The notes beneath the pieces are model-generated. The model saw nothing but the letters and a program-made list of their open reading frames with translations. It had not been told where the DNA came from and ran no database searches. The position numbers and the translations under genes were made by a program. This document shows, piece by piece, positions 50,234 through 57,861 of a stretch of 64,000 nt of DNA. The stretch's first letter is position 1; each line of letters starts with the position of its first letter. The stretch is from DATLGB01 sp963726825 (GTDB lineage Bacteria > Actinomycetota > Thermoleophilia > Solirubrobacterales > Solirubrobacteraceae), in assembly GCA_963726825.1 (NCBI GenBank), contig CAVSDT010000002.1:1612001-1676000 (forward strand). Direction: 5' to 3'.

Positions 50234-51216
50234 GCGGGCAGCTCCTCGGCATCGCCGTCGGTGGGCTCGGCGGCCCGGCCGGTGAGGGTCAGGAACACGT
50301 CGTCGAGCGTCGGCCGCCGCGTCGTGACGTCCTCGATCCCGATGCCGGCATCGTTGAGGCCGGTCACGACCCGGACGATCGCGCCCCTGGCCTCCCGGGC
50401 GGCGATCGAGACCGTCCGGTCCTCGACGGCCGGCTGATCCTCGGACAGCGGGGCGAGGATCTCCGCGGCCCGGCCGGCCTGGCCCGGGTCCTCGAGGATG
50501 ACCTCGACGCGCTCGCCGCCGACGCGGTCCTTGAGCTCGCTCGGCGTGCCCGTCGCGATCGCCTTGCCGTGGTCGATGACGACGATGTCGTCCGCGAGCC
50601 GGTCGGCCTCCTCCAGGTACTGCGTCGTCAGCAGGACCGTGGTGCCGCCGTCGACCAGCTCCTCGATCGTCTCCCACAGGTCGAGCCGGCTGCGGGGGTC
50701 CAGCCCCGTGGTCGGCTCGTCGAGGAACAGGACGGGCGGGGAGACGACGAGCGCGGCGGCGAGGTCGAGGCGCCGGCGCATGCCGCCCGAGTAGGTCTTG
50801 GCGATGCGGTCACCCGCGTCGGCGAGCTGGAAGCGGTCGAGCAGCCGGGCCGCCCGCTCGCGCGCGGGCGGCTTCGCCATCCCGTACAGGCGCGCGACCA
50901 TGACGAGGTTCTCGACGCCGGTGAGGTTCTCGTCGACCGCCGCGTACTGACCCGCGAGGCCGATCTTGGTGCGCAGCTGCTCGCCGTCGGTCTGGACGTC
51001 GAGCCCGGCCACGTGGGCGGAGCCCCCGTCGAAGGGCATCAGCGTCGTGAGCGCGCGCACGGCGGTCGTCTTGCCGGCCCCGTTGGGGCCCAGCAGACCG
51101 AGGACGGTGCCGGTGCGGGCGTTGAAGTCGACGCCGTCGAGCGCCCGGACGTCACCGAAGTGCTTCGTCAGGCCGCGGACCTCGATGGCGTGCGCGGGGT
51201 CGATCACGTCCAGCAC
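50230..51216 (-). CDS. ABC transporter ATPase (DrrA/daunorubicin-resistance family)
   Basis: 328 aa. Walker A GPNGAGKTTAVRAL, Q loop GQYAAVDENLTG, signature YSGGMRRRLDLAAAL, Walker B VLFLDEPTTGLD and H loop TTQYLEEADRLAD are all intact. The C-terminal extension is of DrrA type, ending RPTLDDVFLTLTG. GTG start at 51216; it diverges from the hydrolase gene at 51288. Confidence 0.93.
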   Translation of the reverse strand: MLDVIDPAHAIEVRGLTKHFGDVRALDGVDFNARTGTVLGLLGPNGAGKTTAVRALTTLMPFDGGSAHVAGLDVQTDGEQLRTKIGLAGQYAAVDENLTGVENLVMVARLYGMAKPPARERAARLLDRFQLADAGDRIAKTYSGGMRRRLDLAAALVVSPPVLFLDEPTTGLDPRSRLDLWETIEELVDGGTTVLLTTQYLEEADRLADDIVVIDHGKAIATGTPSELKDRVGGERVEVILEDPGQAGRAAEILAPLSEDQPAVEDRTVSIAAREARGAIVRVVTGLNDAGIGIEDVTTRRPTLDDVFLTLTGRAAEPTDGDAEELPA

Positions 51217-51287
51217 CGTACGCGAGCTCGCGGTCGGATCGTGACCGGGATGTGATCGGGGCGGGTTCGAGCCCTAGGGTCGCGCCC

Positions 51288-52076
51288 GTGGACACCGCCT
51301 TCTCCCCCGCCCACCGCGGCGGCTCCGGCACGCCGATGGTCCTCGTGCACGGCTTCTCGGACACCTGGCGCACGTGGGAGCCCGTGTTGGACGCGCTCCA
51401 AGCCGAGCACGACGTGCTCGCGCCGACCCTGCCGGGGCACGCCGGGGGACCGCCGTTGCCCGAGCCGGCCACCGCGGCGGCGGTCGTCGACGGCGTCGAG
51501 CGCGCGATGGACGACGCCGGCATCGAGACCGCGCACGTCGTCGGCAACTCCCTGGGCGGCTGGGTCGCCCTGCAGCTCGCGGCGCGCGGCCGGGCCCGGT
51601 CCGTCGTCGCGCTCGCCCCCGCGGGTGGTTGGGACGCCGCGGACGCGTCGCAGGCGCAGACGATGCGCTACTTCCTCGGCCTGCACCAGCAGCTGCAGGG
51701 GCTGGTCCCCCACGCCGACGCGATCATGGCCACGGCGGAGGGCCGCCGTCAGGCGACGGCGTTCACGACGGTGCGCTTCGAGCACCTCCCGCCCGAGCTG
51801 CTCGCCCATCAGCTGCGCGGCGCCGCCGCCTGCGCCGTCCCCGAGATGGTGGCGGGCCTCACGCCCGGGAGCTGGGCGCTCGACGCCGCCGCGATCGCGT
51901 GTCCCGTGCGGATCGTCTGGGGCACGGAGGACCGCCTGCTCCCCTGGCCCGCCGCGGCGGCCCGCTACCGCGCCGATCTCCCCCACGCCGACTGGGTCGA
52001 GCTCGACGGCGTCGGCCACTGCCCGCAGCTCGACGTCCCGCTCGAGACGGCGCAGGTGATCCTCGGCTTCGCCTGA
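51288..52076 (+). CDS. Alpha/beta-hydrolase
   Basis: 262 aa, alpha/beta-hydrolase fold: oxyanion-hole region VLVHGFSDTWRTW, nucleophile elbow GNSLGGWVAL (Ser about residue 89), Asp in WGTEDRLLPW and His in VGHCPQLDVP. Esterase, lipase or C-C hydrolase activity cannot be separated by sequence. GTG 51288 has TAGGGT ending 7 nt upstream (leaderless pattern), which favours it over the in-frame start at 51252. Confidence 0.9.
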   Translation: MDTAFSPAHRGGSGTPMVLVHGFSDTWRTWEPVLDALQAEHDVLAPTLPGHAGGPPLPEPATAAAVVDGVERAMDDAGIETAHVVGNSLGGWVALQLAARGRARSVVALAPAGGWDAADASQAQTMRYFLGLHQQLQGLVPHADAIMATAEGRRQATAFTTVRFEHLPPELLAHQLRGAAACAVPEMVAGLTPGSWALDAAAIACPVRIVWGTEDRLLPWPAAAARYRADLPHADWVELDGVGHCPQLDVPLETAQVILGFA

Positions 52077-52115
52077 CGCCGCGCGCGTCCGGGCGTGGCG
52101 CGGTCCGCCGCCCGG

Positions 52116-52775
52116 CTAGTGCTGCGTGGCGCGGCGGAGCTGGTCCCCGGCGGCGATCACGGCCGCCACGATGGGCGCGAGCCACAGCGGGGTCGGCTCG
52201 CTGCCGCCCTGCATCCCGCGCGTGAGGGCGCGACGCTTGGCCGGGGCGCTGTGCGCGGTCTGTGCGAGGACGCCGTTGACAGCCACGAGCGCGACGCCCG
52301 TCGCGATGCTGACGTTGCTCGCGCCGCCGATGACGCGCTGGATCTTCGCGGCCTTGGCGGGCGTGTCGACGGCGGGGACGGTGCCGGTCTCGACCGCGAC
52401 GGCGCCCTCGGGCGCCTGCTTGGCCAGACGGGCACCCTCGACGCCGGACACCGCGCCGGCGACCAGCGCGACGCCCATGAGGACGTCCTTGGCCTTCGAC
52501 AGCGTGCGCTCGCGGCCGGTCAGCTTGTCCGGCCGCGTCTCCGTGGCGCGCGAGGCGTACCAGCCGACGGCGGCGGCGCCGAGGCCGAGCGCGTTGACGG
52601 GGTTGTAGCCGTTCCAGGCCGCGTTGGTGACGGCCCCGCGCTCGGTGCGAGAGGCGATCTTGCGCAGCGACGGGTTGTGGGCGAACTTGCCGAACATCGA
52701 GCCGCCGAGCCAGGCGGCGAGCCCGATGTCGTGTGCGGCGCGAGCGGTGTTCGCGAGGATGGGGTTCACGGTCAT
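52116..52775 (-). CDS. Membrane protein of unknown function
   Basis: 219 aa with about four moderately hydrophobic segments (AAHDIGLAAWLGGSMFGKFA, NALGLGAAAVGWYASR, VLMGVALVAGAVSGVEGAR, APIVAAVIAAGDQL). The first resembles DUF4149-like or copper-resistance-like helices (HDIGLAAWLGG) but no family is firmly recognised. ATG 52775 starts MTVNPILANTARAAHD; the 11-residue upstream extension is not supported. Convergent with the hydrolase. Confidence 0.75.
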   Translation of the reverse strand: MTVNPILANTARAAHDIGLAAWLGGSMFGKFAHNPSLRKIASRTERGAVTNAAWNGYNPVNALGLGAAAVGWYASRATETRPDKLTGRERTLSKAKDVLMGVALVAGAVSGVEGARLAKQAPEGAVAVETGTVPAVDTPAKAAKIQRVIGGASNVSIATGVALVAVNGVLAQTAHSAPAKRRALTRGMQGGSEPTPLWLAPIVAAVIAAGDQLRRATQH

Positions 52776-52883
52776 GCGACGGTGCTGTCCGTTCCGCCCG
52801 GCCGGCACCGGTGACCGGGCGTGCCCGCGGTCGCACCGGCGCTCTCAGTGTCAGGCGCTCGGCCGCGTGGGAGGATGGGTCCG

Positions 52884-53369
52884 ATGTTCGGCAAGCGCAG
52901 GCGGATCAACGACCTGTTGGCGGGGTACGACGGAACGAGCCCGGAGCGGGTGCGCGCGGCGATCCGGCGGCTCGCCGATGGGGACGAGGCCGAGGTCCGT
53001 GTCCTGTTGGACGCGGCCAGGACCGACTACCGCGACGTGCTCTTCTGGGATGAGCGGCAACGCACCGGCCGGCCCGAGGCCGCGCTGAGCGAGGAGCGGA
53101 TCGCGGAGCTCGTCGAGGCGTTCGGTCGCCCGACCGCGCCGAGCGCAGACGGCGCCGGCCCGCCCACCGACGTGGTGCTGCTGGACCCCGGTCCGCGTTC
53201 GCCGGCGCTGATGAAGGCCGTCCGGGCCGCGACCGGACTGGGTCTGGCCGACGTCGCCGCGCTGCTGGACCAACCGCCGGCACGAGTCGTCGCGGGCCTG
53301 CCCTCCGAGGCCGCCGCCCGCCTCCAGGCCGAGCTCGAAGCCGCAGGGGCGACGGTCGAGCTGCGGTGA
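52884..53369 (+). CDS. Protein with ribosomal L7/L12 C-terminal-like domain
   Basis: 161 aa. The N-terminal 80 residues are charged and helical (INDLLAGYDGTSPERVRAAI). After a Pro-rich hinge, residues 98-161 match the L7/L12 C-terminal fold: VVLLDPGPRSPALMKAVRAA, LGLADVAALLDQPPARVVAGL, AAARLQAELEAAGATVELR. It is not rplL: it lacks the dimerisation domain. The fold also occurs in stand-alone bacterial proteins of unknown role. GGGAGGA precedes ATG 52884. Confidence 0.8.
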   Translation: MFGKRRRINDLLAGYDGTSPERVRAAIRRLADGDEAEVRVLLDAARTDYRDVLFWDERQRTGRPEAALSEERIAELVEAFGRPTAPSADGAGPPTDVVLLDPGPRSPALMKAVRAATGLGLADVAALLDQPPARVVAGLPSEAAARLQAELEAAGATVELR

Positions 53370-53417
53370 GTCCCGCCACGCCGATGAGTTCTGCGGACCG
53401 GATCCGTCTTCCGGAGC

Positions 53418-53867
53418 ATGAGCACTCCCTCCCACCCCGGCCGCACGCTGTTCGTGAACCTCCCCGTTGGCGATCTCGAACGCAGCAAGGCGTTCTTCAG
53501 CGACCTGGGGTTCACCTTCGATCCGACGTTCGCCAGTGAGAGCGCGGCGCGCATACTCGTCGGCGAGCACGCGTCGGTGATGCTCCTGACCCGCGAGATG
53601 TTCGCCCAGTTCTCCCACCTGCCCGTGGGCGACCCCACCACGCACGCGCTGTCGCTGTTCTCCTTCAGCGTCGAGTCCCGCGAGGAGGTCGACACCGTGG
53701 GCGCCGCCGCGATCGCCGCCGGCGCCCGTGTGGCGGACGGCGCCGAGGACCACGGCTTCATGTACTCCTACAGCTTCTTCGACCTCGACGGCCACGGCTG
53801 GCAGGTCATGTGGATGGACCCGGCCGGGGCGCAGCAGGAGCCCGAGGGGGCCGCGGCGTCGTCCTAG
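53418..53867 (+). CDS. VOC-superfamily protein, PhnB/glyoxalase-like
   Basis: 149 aa. FVNLPVGDLERSKAFFSDLGFTFDP is the usual first module; the end SYSFFDLDGHGWQVMWMDP has the second metal-ligand region. HALSLFSFSVESREEVD joins them. The enzymatic role is not readable. GGAG lies just upstream of the ATG. Confidence 0.88.
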   Translation: MSTPSHPGRTLFVNLPVGDLERSKAFFSDLGFTFDPTFASESAARILVGEHASVMLLTREMFAQFSHLPVGDPTTHALSLFSFSVESREEVDTVGAAAIAAGARVADGAEDHGFMYSYSFFDLDGHGWQVMWMDPAGAQQEPEGAAASS

Positions 53868-53873
53868 AACGAC

Positions 53874-53899
53874 GAAAGCCCCGCTTTCGCAGGGCCTTC
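53874..53899 (-). terminator. Terminator downstream of tRNA-Pro
   Basis: Minus-strand hairpin GAAGGCCCTGC, GAAA tetraloop, GCGGGGCTTTC (G-U pairs allowed), 6 nt past the tRNA end. It also lies 7 nt past the stop of the convergent VOC gene and may serve both. Confidence 0.75.
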
Positions 53900-53905
53900 G
53901 GATCA

Positions 53906-53979
53906 TCGGGGAGACAGGATTTGAACCTGCGACCGCCCGGCCCCCAGCCGGGTGCGCTACCAGACTGCGCCACTCCCCG
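53906..53979 (-). tRNA. tRNA-Pro (anticodon GGG)
   Basis: 74 nt: acceptor CGGGGAG/CTCCCCG (C1-G72, characteristic of bacterial Pro), anticodon stem CCCGG/CCGGG with loop CTGGGGG (anticodon GGG), T loop TTCAAAT. Confidence 0.95.
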
Positions 53980-54101
53980 TGACGGGCGGCAGTGTATGGG
54001 GTTTCCGTCCGACGGGAGTCCGTGCTGCGCGAGCGGCATAGGCGACGCGCGCGGGACGCGACGGAGCGGGCACGTTGGTCGCGCTGCTGCGGCTCCGCAG
54101 A

Positions 54102-54172
54102 AGCGGGCGCCGGGAATTGAACCCGGACCGAGAGCTTGGAAGGCTCGCATGCAGCCAATACACCACGCCCGC
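54102..54172 (-). tRNA. tRNA-Gly (anticodon TCC)
   Basis: 71 nt: acceptor GCGGGCG/CGCCCGC, anticodon loop CTTCCAA (anticodon TCC) on a CGAGC/GCTCT stem with one mismatch at the outermost pair, T arm CCGGG/CCCGG with loop TTCAATT. Confidence 0.9.
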
Positions 54173-54192
54173 AGGACGGCCCACTCTACCGA

Positions 54193-54289
54193 ACGGGCAC
54201 CGAGGAATCGAACCTCGAGCACGGGTCTTGGGGACGCTCCGCCTCTGCCCCGGAAGGCAGATGCTTGTCTTCTGAGCTCCTCGCGCCCG
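54193..54289 (-). tRNA. Unusual 97-nt class II tRNA, identity unclear
   Basis: Clear tRNA ends: acceptor CGGGCGC with GTGCCCG (one G-U pair) and T arm CGAGG/CCTCG with loop TTCGATT. The D region (GAGCTCAGAAGACAAGC) is poorly paired. The anticodon hairpin is TCTGCC, TTCCGG, GGCAGA, so the loop is 6 nt, or 8 nt if the last pair opens; neither is the normal 7. TCC or CCG are the possible anticodons. About 26 nt of variable arm follow. It may be a degenerate or non-standard tRNA; it does not fit tRNA-Sec (no TCA anticodon). Confidence 0.6.
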
Positions 54290-54306
54290 TCGCCGACCAG
54301 CTGAGG

Positions 54307-54780
54307 TCACCGCTCGACGCCGACGTGCTCGTCGAGCGCAAGGACCGCCTCGCGGGCGATCGAGATGTGAAAGCGACCCCACGGGCGCCACGCGATGTGG
54401 AGGAGTGCGCAGGTGTCGGTGAAGATCCTGCGGATGTCGTCCGACCGGCTCGAGAACTGGTAGCGGGGTACTCGTAGCGGCGGCCGCGACGGTGAACGGC
54501 GTTGACGCCTCGCCAGCCGTCGCTTCCTCGCCAAGGCTCGAGCTCGACGTGCGCCAGGCGTGCAGTCCGGGGGCGTTGGGTCGGCGGCCGCGAACCGCTT
54601 CGACGGCGTCAGGACCTCGGCAGCGATCCCCGGGTAGCGGCGAGTCAGAGCGCGAGCGCAGCGCCGGCTGCTGGTCGTCGCGACGCAGCGTCGCGCAGGT
54701 ACATGCCGAGCAGATTCGCGTAGGAGTCGGCCTCGATCCCCTCGTGATCGGACGACGGCACGCGGCAGCGCAACGAGCTC
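54307..54780 (-). pseudogene. Decayed LAGLIDADG-type endonuclease-like gene
   Basis: Fragments in different frames of the minus strand line up with an actinobacterial LAGLIDADG-like family: DSYANLLGMYLRDA (first motif, degenerate), LTRRYPGIAAEVL, VELEPWRGSDGWRGVNAVHR (second motif region with a deletion) and PRYQFSSRSDDIRRIFTDTC ending in VLALDEHVGVER before a stop at 54307. At least one frameshift lies at about 54640-54690, and the frame carrying the first motif hits a TGA. The region sits between two unusual tRNA genes. The family assignment is from memory of its motif order. Confidence 0.6.
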
Positions 54781-54842
54781 TCCAAGGGAACACATGTTCG
54801 CATGGATCCCGGACACGACCGGCTACGCTTTGCCGCGGTCGC

Positions 54843-54915
54843 GGGGGAGTGAGTTAGCGGCCTATTCGCCCGGTCTCCAAAACCGGGAACCCCGGTTCGA
54901 ATCCGGGCTCCCCCG
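54843..54915 (+). tRNA. tRNA-Trp (anticodon CCA), with weak D arm
   Basis: 73 nt: acceptor GGGGGAG/CTCCCCC, anticodon stem CCGGT/ACCGG with loop CTCCAAA (anticodon CCA), T arm CCCGG/CCGGG with loop TTCGAAT. The D region (GAGTTAGCGGCCTATTC) pairs only weakly and is unlike the usual actinobacterial tRNA-Trp, resembling phage-type tRNAs. It may be an extra copy. Confidence 0.82.
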
Positions 54916-54919
54916 CCTC

Positions 54920-55753
54920 TCAGCCCGCGGGTCGCCGCGCTTCGGTCGGGACCTCACCCTCGACGGTGAGGGCGGCGGGTGGCCAGGGGCCGTACCAGTC
55001 GTCGCGGGCCCCGTCGAGGGTCACGACGCTGCCGCTCAGCAGCCGGCCGAGCCCGGTGGCGCAGAGGGCGACGAGCCAGCCGTGCTCGTGGGCCTCGCCG
55101 AGGCGGCCGAGCGGGACCGACAGGGCGGCCTGGCGCTGGACGACCTCGGGGTACTTCTGGATCGCGTCGGTGCGGAAGTGGCCGGCGGCCAGGGCGACGA
55201 CGGCGACGCCCGCGTCGCGCCACTCGTCGGCGAGCGCCCCCGTGTAGCCCTCGACGGCGGCGCGGGCGGCGGAGGAGTGCGTCATCCCCGCCAGGCCGTG
55301 GTGCGGCGACAGCGTGACGTTGAGGACGAGACCCGACCGCGCCGGCCCGAACGCGAGCGCGAACGCGGTGCGGGTCATCAGCTCGGTGGCGCCGACGTTG
55401 AGCCGATGCACGGCCCGCCAGCCCTTGGGCTCGATGTGCTCGGCGGGGACGAAGTACTGGCCGCCCGCGTTGTTGACGAGCACGTCGAGGCGACCGGTCG
55501 ACTCGAGCACCGAGGCGACGATGCGGTGCGCCTCCTCCGGCTCGCGCACGTCGCCGGGGACCACCAGCGTCCCCGGCCCGATCTCGGCCGCCGCGGCCTC
55601 CAGCACGTCGACGCGGCGCCCGGCGATCGCGACCCGCGCGCCGCAGCGGGCGAGCTCGATCGCCGCCGCCTTCCCCAGGCCCGTCCCGCCGCCGGTGACG
55701 AGGCAGACCTGCCCGTCCAGCACCCCGTCCTGGAAGACCGCGGAGGGACTCAC
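54920..55753 (-). CDS. Short-chain dehydrogenase/reductase
   Basis: 277-aa SDR with the cofactor loop TGGGTGLGKAAAIELARCGA (TGxxxGxG) and NNAGG. The catalytic Tyr-x3-Lys is not present: the segment reads THSSAARAAVEGYTGALADEW, as in the 2,4-dienoyl-CoA reductase/PECR branch where HxxAARA replaces it. An enoyl- or dienoyl-CoA reductase role is thus more likely than an alcohol dehydrogenase. GTG 55753 has TAGGGT ending 7 nt upstream (leaderless pattern). Confidence 0.88.
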   Translation of the reverse strand: MSPSAVFQDGVLDGQVCLVTGGGTGLGKAAAIELARCGARVAIAGRRVDVLEAAAAEIGPGTLVVPGDVREPEEAHRIVASVLESTGRLDVLVNNAGGQYFVPAEHIEPKGWRAVHRLNVGATELMTRTAFALAFGPARSGLVLNVTLSPHHGLAGMTHSSAARAAVEGYTGALADEWRDAGVAVVALAAGHFRTDAIQKYPEVVQRQAALSVPLGRLGEAHEHGWLVALCATGLGRLLSGSVVTLDGARDDWYGPWPPAALTVEGEVPTEARRPAG

Positions 55754-55807
55754 CGGCGCGACCCTACTGCGCGCCGCCCCGGTCAGGGGCGGCGCGGGAG
55801 CCGCCGC

Positions 55808-57757
55808 TCACCCCGTCTTCGTGATCCGGTTCGTCGCGGGCGGGTCGACCGGGCTGTTGGCCGTGATGAACGCCTCCAGCGCATCGATGTCGACGTCACC
55901 GCCGAGCTGGTCGGTGCCCTGGTTGAAGACCGTGAACCCGTCCCCGCCGGTGGCGAGGAAGTTGTTCATGGTCACGCGGTAGGGCGTCGCGTCGACGATC
56001 GGCGAGCCGTTGAGCCGCACGTCGGAGATCGTCTTCGCGGCGGCGTCGTAGCTGTAGGTGAAGCCCTTCGACACCTGCAGGATCCGGGTCGACCCGGCCG
56101 ACGGGTTGTCGAACTGCTGGGCGAGCAGTGCCTTGATCTGCGCGCCCGTCAGCGTCTTCACCACGAGCGTGTTCGCGAACGGCTGCGCCGTGTAGAGCTC
56201 GCGGTAGGTGATCGGCGCGCCGTCGGCGGTCAGCCCGCCGCCCCGGACGCCACCGGGGTTCATGAAGGCGATCTGCGCGTCCCCCTTGCCGGCCCCCGTC
56301 GCCGCCAGCTGCGCGTCGGCGATCAGGTTGCCGAGGGCGGACTCGCCCGACGGGACGGTCGTGCTCGTGATCGGGGCCGTCTTGCGCCCCACGACGCGGT
56401 CGGCGATCGGCTGGGCCAGCGCGCTGTACTCGTCGACGATCGCCTTGACCTGCGGATCGGGCGTGACGTCGCGGGTGACGAGCTCGTTGACGGCCGACGA
56501 GGCCGTGACGTCACCCGTGTCGCCGTCGAGGGACAGGTCGATCCTGGTGATCGCCCGGCCGAACGACGACGCGCTGGTGACGAGCTTGCCGCCCCGGTCG
56601 CACACGTAGGGCTGGTGGGTGTGGGCGCTGACGACGACGTCCACCTTCGCGCTCATCTTGTCGACCAGCGGGAAGATGTCCCCCGTCGGGTTCTCGCACC
56701 CGCTGACGTCCATGTACCCCCGCGAGTAGGGCGCGTTCTGCTGGCCGCCCTGGTGCAGGAGCACGACGAAGGACTCGACGCCGTCGGAGTCCGACAGGTC
56801 CTTGACCAGCCGGTTGACCGTGCGCGACTCCTCGTCGAACGTCAGGCCCGCCACGCCCGAGGGGGTGACGATCGACGGGGTGCCCTCGAGCGTCATCCCG
56901 ATGAAGGCGACCTTGATCCCGCCGACGGACTTGATCGAGTAGGGCGGCAGCAAGGTCTGGCTGGTGCCGTCGAGCCGGACGTTGGCGGCGAGCCAGCGGT
57001 AGGCGGCGCCGAGGAAGGGATGCGCGTAGCACTTGTACTGCCCCTTGTCGCAGCCGCCGCCGAACTGCATCCGCAGCAGCTCGCCCGCGCCCTCGTCGAA
57101 CTCGTGGTTGCCCACGCCGGTGTAGTCCATGCCCATGGCCGAGAGCGCCTCGACGGTCGGCTCGTCGTGGAAGAGGCCGGAGATCAGCGGGCTGGCGCCG
57201 ATCAGGTCCCCGCCGCCGACGAACAGGCTGTGCGACCGGCCCGCCTCGAGCCGCTTGAGGTGGGTGGCGAGGTACGCGGCGCCGCCGACGTCGGTGGTCG
57301 CGCCGTTGGGGCCGCTGGGCAGCCGCCCGCTCGAGCCGGAGGGCGGCTCGAGGTTGCCGTGGAGGTCGTTGATCGCCAGCAGCCGCAGCTGCTGGTCGGC
57401 GCGGGCGGGCGCGCCCGGGCCGGCGGGGCCTGCGGGACCGGCAGGACCGGCGGGACCGGCAGGACCGGCAGGACCGGCGGGGCCGGCAGGACCCCTCGGG
57501 CCGCGCGCCCCGCGCAGGATCGTGCACAGCAGGACGTGCCGGCGGCGGTACGTCGCGCGGCGGCACGCCTTGACGTGCTTGTAGAGCTGCGCGCGCCACG
57601 TGCTGGCCGCCTTGCGCTTGGCCTTCGGCGAGACCTTCGCGGCCTTGCCCGTCTGGACGTGAGTGCGCTTCGTGCCGCTCCTGGCCTCGGCGACCGTGAC
57701 GGTCGCGACGCCCATGCAGAGCAGGCACGCGAGAGCGGCGATGAGCGCGCGTCGCAT
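55808..57757 (-). CDS. Secreted 5'-nucleotidase/UDP-sugar hydrolase with collagen-like segment
   Basis: 649-aa exported enzyme. A signal peptide (ALIAALACLLCMGVATVTVA) is followed by a basic region and about ten Gly-Pro-Ala triplets (residues 84-115), a collagen-like spacer. The metallophosphatase domain starts at LLAINDLHGN and has GGGDLIGASP, GVGNHEFDEG, VVLLHQGG and VSAHTHQPYVC as metal ligands. The C-terminal 5'-nucleotidase domain follows (FMNPGGVRGG, YRELYTAQPFANTLV, TMNNFLATGGDGFTVF). It probably salvages nucleotides outside the cell. Start ATG 57757 has GGGGGAAG upstream. Confidence 0.93.
   Translation of the reverse strand: MRRALIAALACLLCMGVATVTVAEARSGTKRTHVQTGKAAKVSPKAKRKAASTWRAQLYKHVKACRRATYRRRHVLLCTILRGARGPRGPAGPAGPAGPAGPAGPAGPAGPAGPGAPARADQQLRLLAINDLHGNLEPPSGSSGRLPSGPNGATTDVGGAAYLATHLKRLEAGRSHSLFVGGGDLIGASPLISGLFHDEPTVEALSAMGMDYTGVGNHEFDEGAGELLRMQFGGGCDKGQYKCYAHPFLGAAYRWLAANVRLDGTSQTLLPPYSIKSVGGIKVAFIGMTLEGTPSIVTPSGVAGLTFDEESRTVNRLVKDLSDSDGVESFVVLLHQGGQQNAPYSRGYMDVSGCENPTGDIFPLVDKMSAKVDVVVSAHTHQPYVCDRGGKLVTSASSFGRAITRIDLSLDGDTGDVTASSAVNELVTRDVTPDPQVKAIVDEYSALAQPIADRVVGRKTAPITSTTVPSGESALGNLIADAQLAATGAGKGDAQIAFMNPGGVRGGGLTADGAPITYRELYTAQPFANTLVVKTLTGAQIKALLAQQFDNPSAGSTRILQVSKGFTYSYDAAAKTISDVRLNGSPIVDATPYRVTMNNFLATGGDGFTVFNQGTDQLGGDVDIDALEAFITANSPVDPPATNRITKTG
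57418..57493. repeat. 9-bp tandem repeat encoding Gly-Pro-Ala triplets
   Basis: About eight near-identical copies of a GGACCGGCA-type 9-mer in the nucleotidase gene. On the minus strand each copy encodes Gly-Pro-Ala. Slippage would alter the collagen-like segment in frame. Confidence 0.88.
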
Positions 57758-57861
57758 GCTGGACTTCCCCCTATCGAGTGTGCGATGGCCGCCCCACGGT
57801 GGGCGGTCGGCCGGACGCTACTCCGGCGGCAGGCGAAGGGGAAGGTCCGTCTGCGACAGCG

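Noticed and set aside
54193..54289. Selenocysteine tRNA
   Set aside because: The length fits, but no TCA anticodon is present and the D arm is not the extended 6-bp stem of tRNA-Sec.
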